Assembly: GCA_014799645.1 (NCBI GenBank)
Contig: JAAVHQ010000029.1
Span: 66,709-79,695, forward strand
Direction: 5' to 3'
Length of the DNA: 12,987 bases
Source of the DNA: Clostridiales bacterium
GTDB taxonomy: Bacteria > Bacillota > Clostridia > Christensenellales > UBA3700
Numbering within the stretch: the first letter of the stretch is position 1; every line of letters begins with the position of its first letter. A model generated the notes under the pieces. The model worked only from the letters and a program-made list of their open reading frames with translations. It did no database searches and was not told the origin of the DNA. Positions 12,431-12,987 of the stretch are shown here, one piece after another. A program made the translations under genes and the position numbers.

Positions 12431-12987
12431 ATGGCAAAAATCACACAAAGAGAATTCGATGAAAAGCACGCTCAATATGCGAGGATGGAAGCGTATGACC
12501 AATGGACTACGCCTTACAACGAGGACAATGCAATCACCGTCGATAAGGATTATGAATTCCAGCCCAATACGCGTACTTTCAAGATAGGGAGATTTATCGT
12601 GAAGGGCATGCTTCGCTTGGGGTTGCCGCTTGCCAACAAACTGCTTTTTGATTTGAAAATCGAGGGCAAGGACAATCTCAAACAAGTTGACAACGCGATT
12701 AGAGTATCCAATCACGTCATGTTGCTCGATACTATGATAAACTTCCAAGTCGCTTTCGGTCACCGTCATTATATGACGGGCGCGGCTTTCCAACTCAAAA
12801 AGGGCGCGCTCAGCAAGTTTTTCAGAGCGGCAGGTTTCTTGCCTTTGGCGAGTTCTATAAAGGCAATGAGCAATCTTGACAAGTCAATCACGGATATCTA
12901 CGAGAAAGGCAATTCGGTCGTTACATTCTACGCAGAGCAAGCAATGTGGGAAAAGTACGAAAATTCCCGTCCGCTCAAAAAGGGCGC
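12431..12987 (+). CDS. 1-acyl-sn-glycerol-3-phosphate acyltransferase-like protein, 3' end outside window
   Basis: The frame is open from ATG 12431 to the window end (185 codons plus two bases). AGGAG (12419-12423) lies seven bases before the ATG. The product begins MAKITQREFDEKHAQYARME and belongs to the PlsC/LPLAT acyltransferase group. The catalytic HX4D motif is H95-D100 in SNHVMLLD. FYAEQAMWEKY (residues 166-176, Glu169) followed by SRPLKKG corresponds to the family's PEG block, with Ala where Pro is usual. A hydrophobic stretch near 54-75 may bind the membrane surface. Such enzymes acylate lysophosphatidate in phospholipid synthesis at the inner face of the membrane, though this clade may use another lipid acceptor. 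It is divergent from the TetR gene, which may regulate it. Confidence 0.87.
   Translation, partial: MAKITQREFDEKHAQYARMEAYDQWTTPYNEDNAITVDKDYEFQPNTRTFKIGRFIVKGMLRLGLPLANKLLFDLKIEGKDNLKQVDNAIRVSNHVMLLDTMINFQVAFGHRHYMTGAAFQLKKGALSKFFRAAGFLPLASSIKAMSNLDKSITDIYEKGNSVVTFYAEQAMWEKYENSRPLKKG

Noticed and set aside
12347..12793. 148-codon open frame on the - strand opposite the plsC-like gene
   Set aside because: The + strand frame has the HX4D motif, a good ribosome binding site and a clear family match.

Overview
The window reads as a chromosomal segment of a low-to-mid GC, Gram-positive-type bacterium, most likely an uncultured member of the Clostridia. This is inferred from strong AGGAGG-type ribosome binding sites, TTGACA/TATAAT promoters in AT-rich spacers, a tRNA gene with an encoded CCA end, and the styles of GlmS, RlmI, DUF1508 and TetR_C_7-like proteins. 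No species can be named from the sequence alone.

Layout. At 1-1797 is the 3' part of glmS (+). At 1923-2921 (-) is an unrecognised 332-residue protein that appears to contain an internal duplication; a U-tracted hairpin lies directly in front of its ribosome binding site. At 3144-3234 (-) is tRNA-Ser(GCU) with a near-consensus promoter. At 3703-4113 (+) is a two-repeat DUF1508/YegP-like protein. At 4178-5347 (-) is the rRNA cytosine methyltransferase rlmI, apparently transcribed as a leaderless mRNA. At 5461-6918 (+) is malQ. These are mostly household genes, separated by short spacers and shared bidirectional terminators.

The stretch 6926-11470 is the accessory-looking and most interesting part. 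A small XRE repressor (7249-6926, -) faces a four-gene operon (7391-11391, +). All four products carry an N- or C-terminal Cys-rich zinc-binding module joined to a different domain: (1) a B-box-like finger, membrane segments and a long coiled coil; (2) a membrane-anchored SPFH/band-7 protein with a very charged helix and a double zinc ribbon; (3) a zinc ribbon, a helical region and a TIR-like domain; (4) a zinc ribbon and a trypsin-like S1C (HtrA-type) protease with an intact catalytic triad but no signal peptide and no PDZ domain. Between the repressor and the operon is a TTGACT-17-TATAAT promoter with a perfect ACCTAATTAGGT palindrome in its spacer and three related sites placed about two or three helical turns apart. 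The gene set suggests a repressor-controlled, membrane-associated stress or defence module at the inner face of the cell membrane. That function is inference; only the domains and the operators are seen.

The operon ends at a perfect 17-bp hairpin shared with a convergent TetR-family regulator gene (12034-11465, -), whose last codons lie inside the hairpin. A 396-bp spacer with phased repeats and a possible folded leader precedes the 5' part of a plsC-like acyltransferase gene (12431 to the window end, +).
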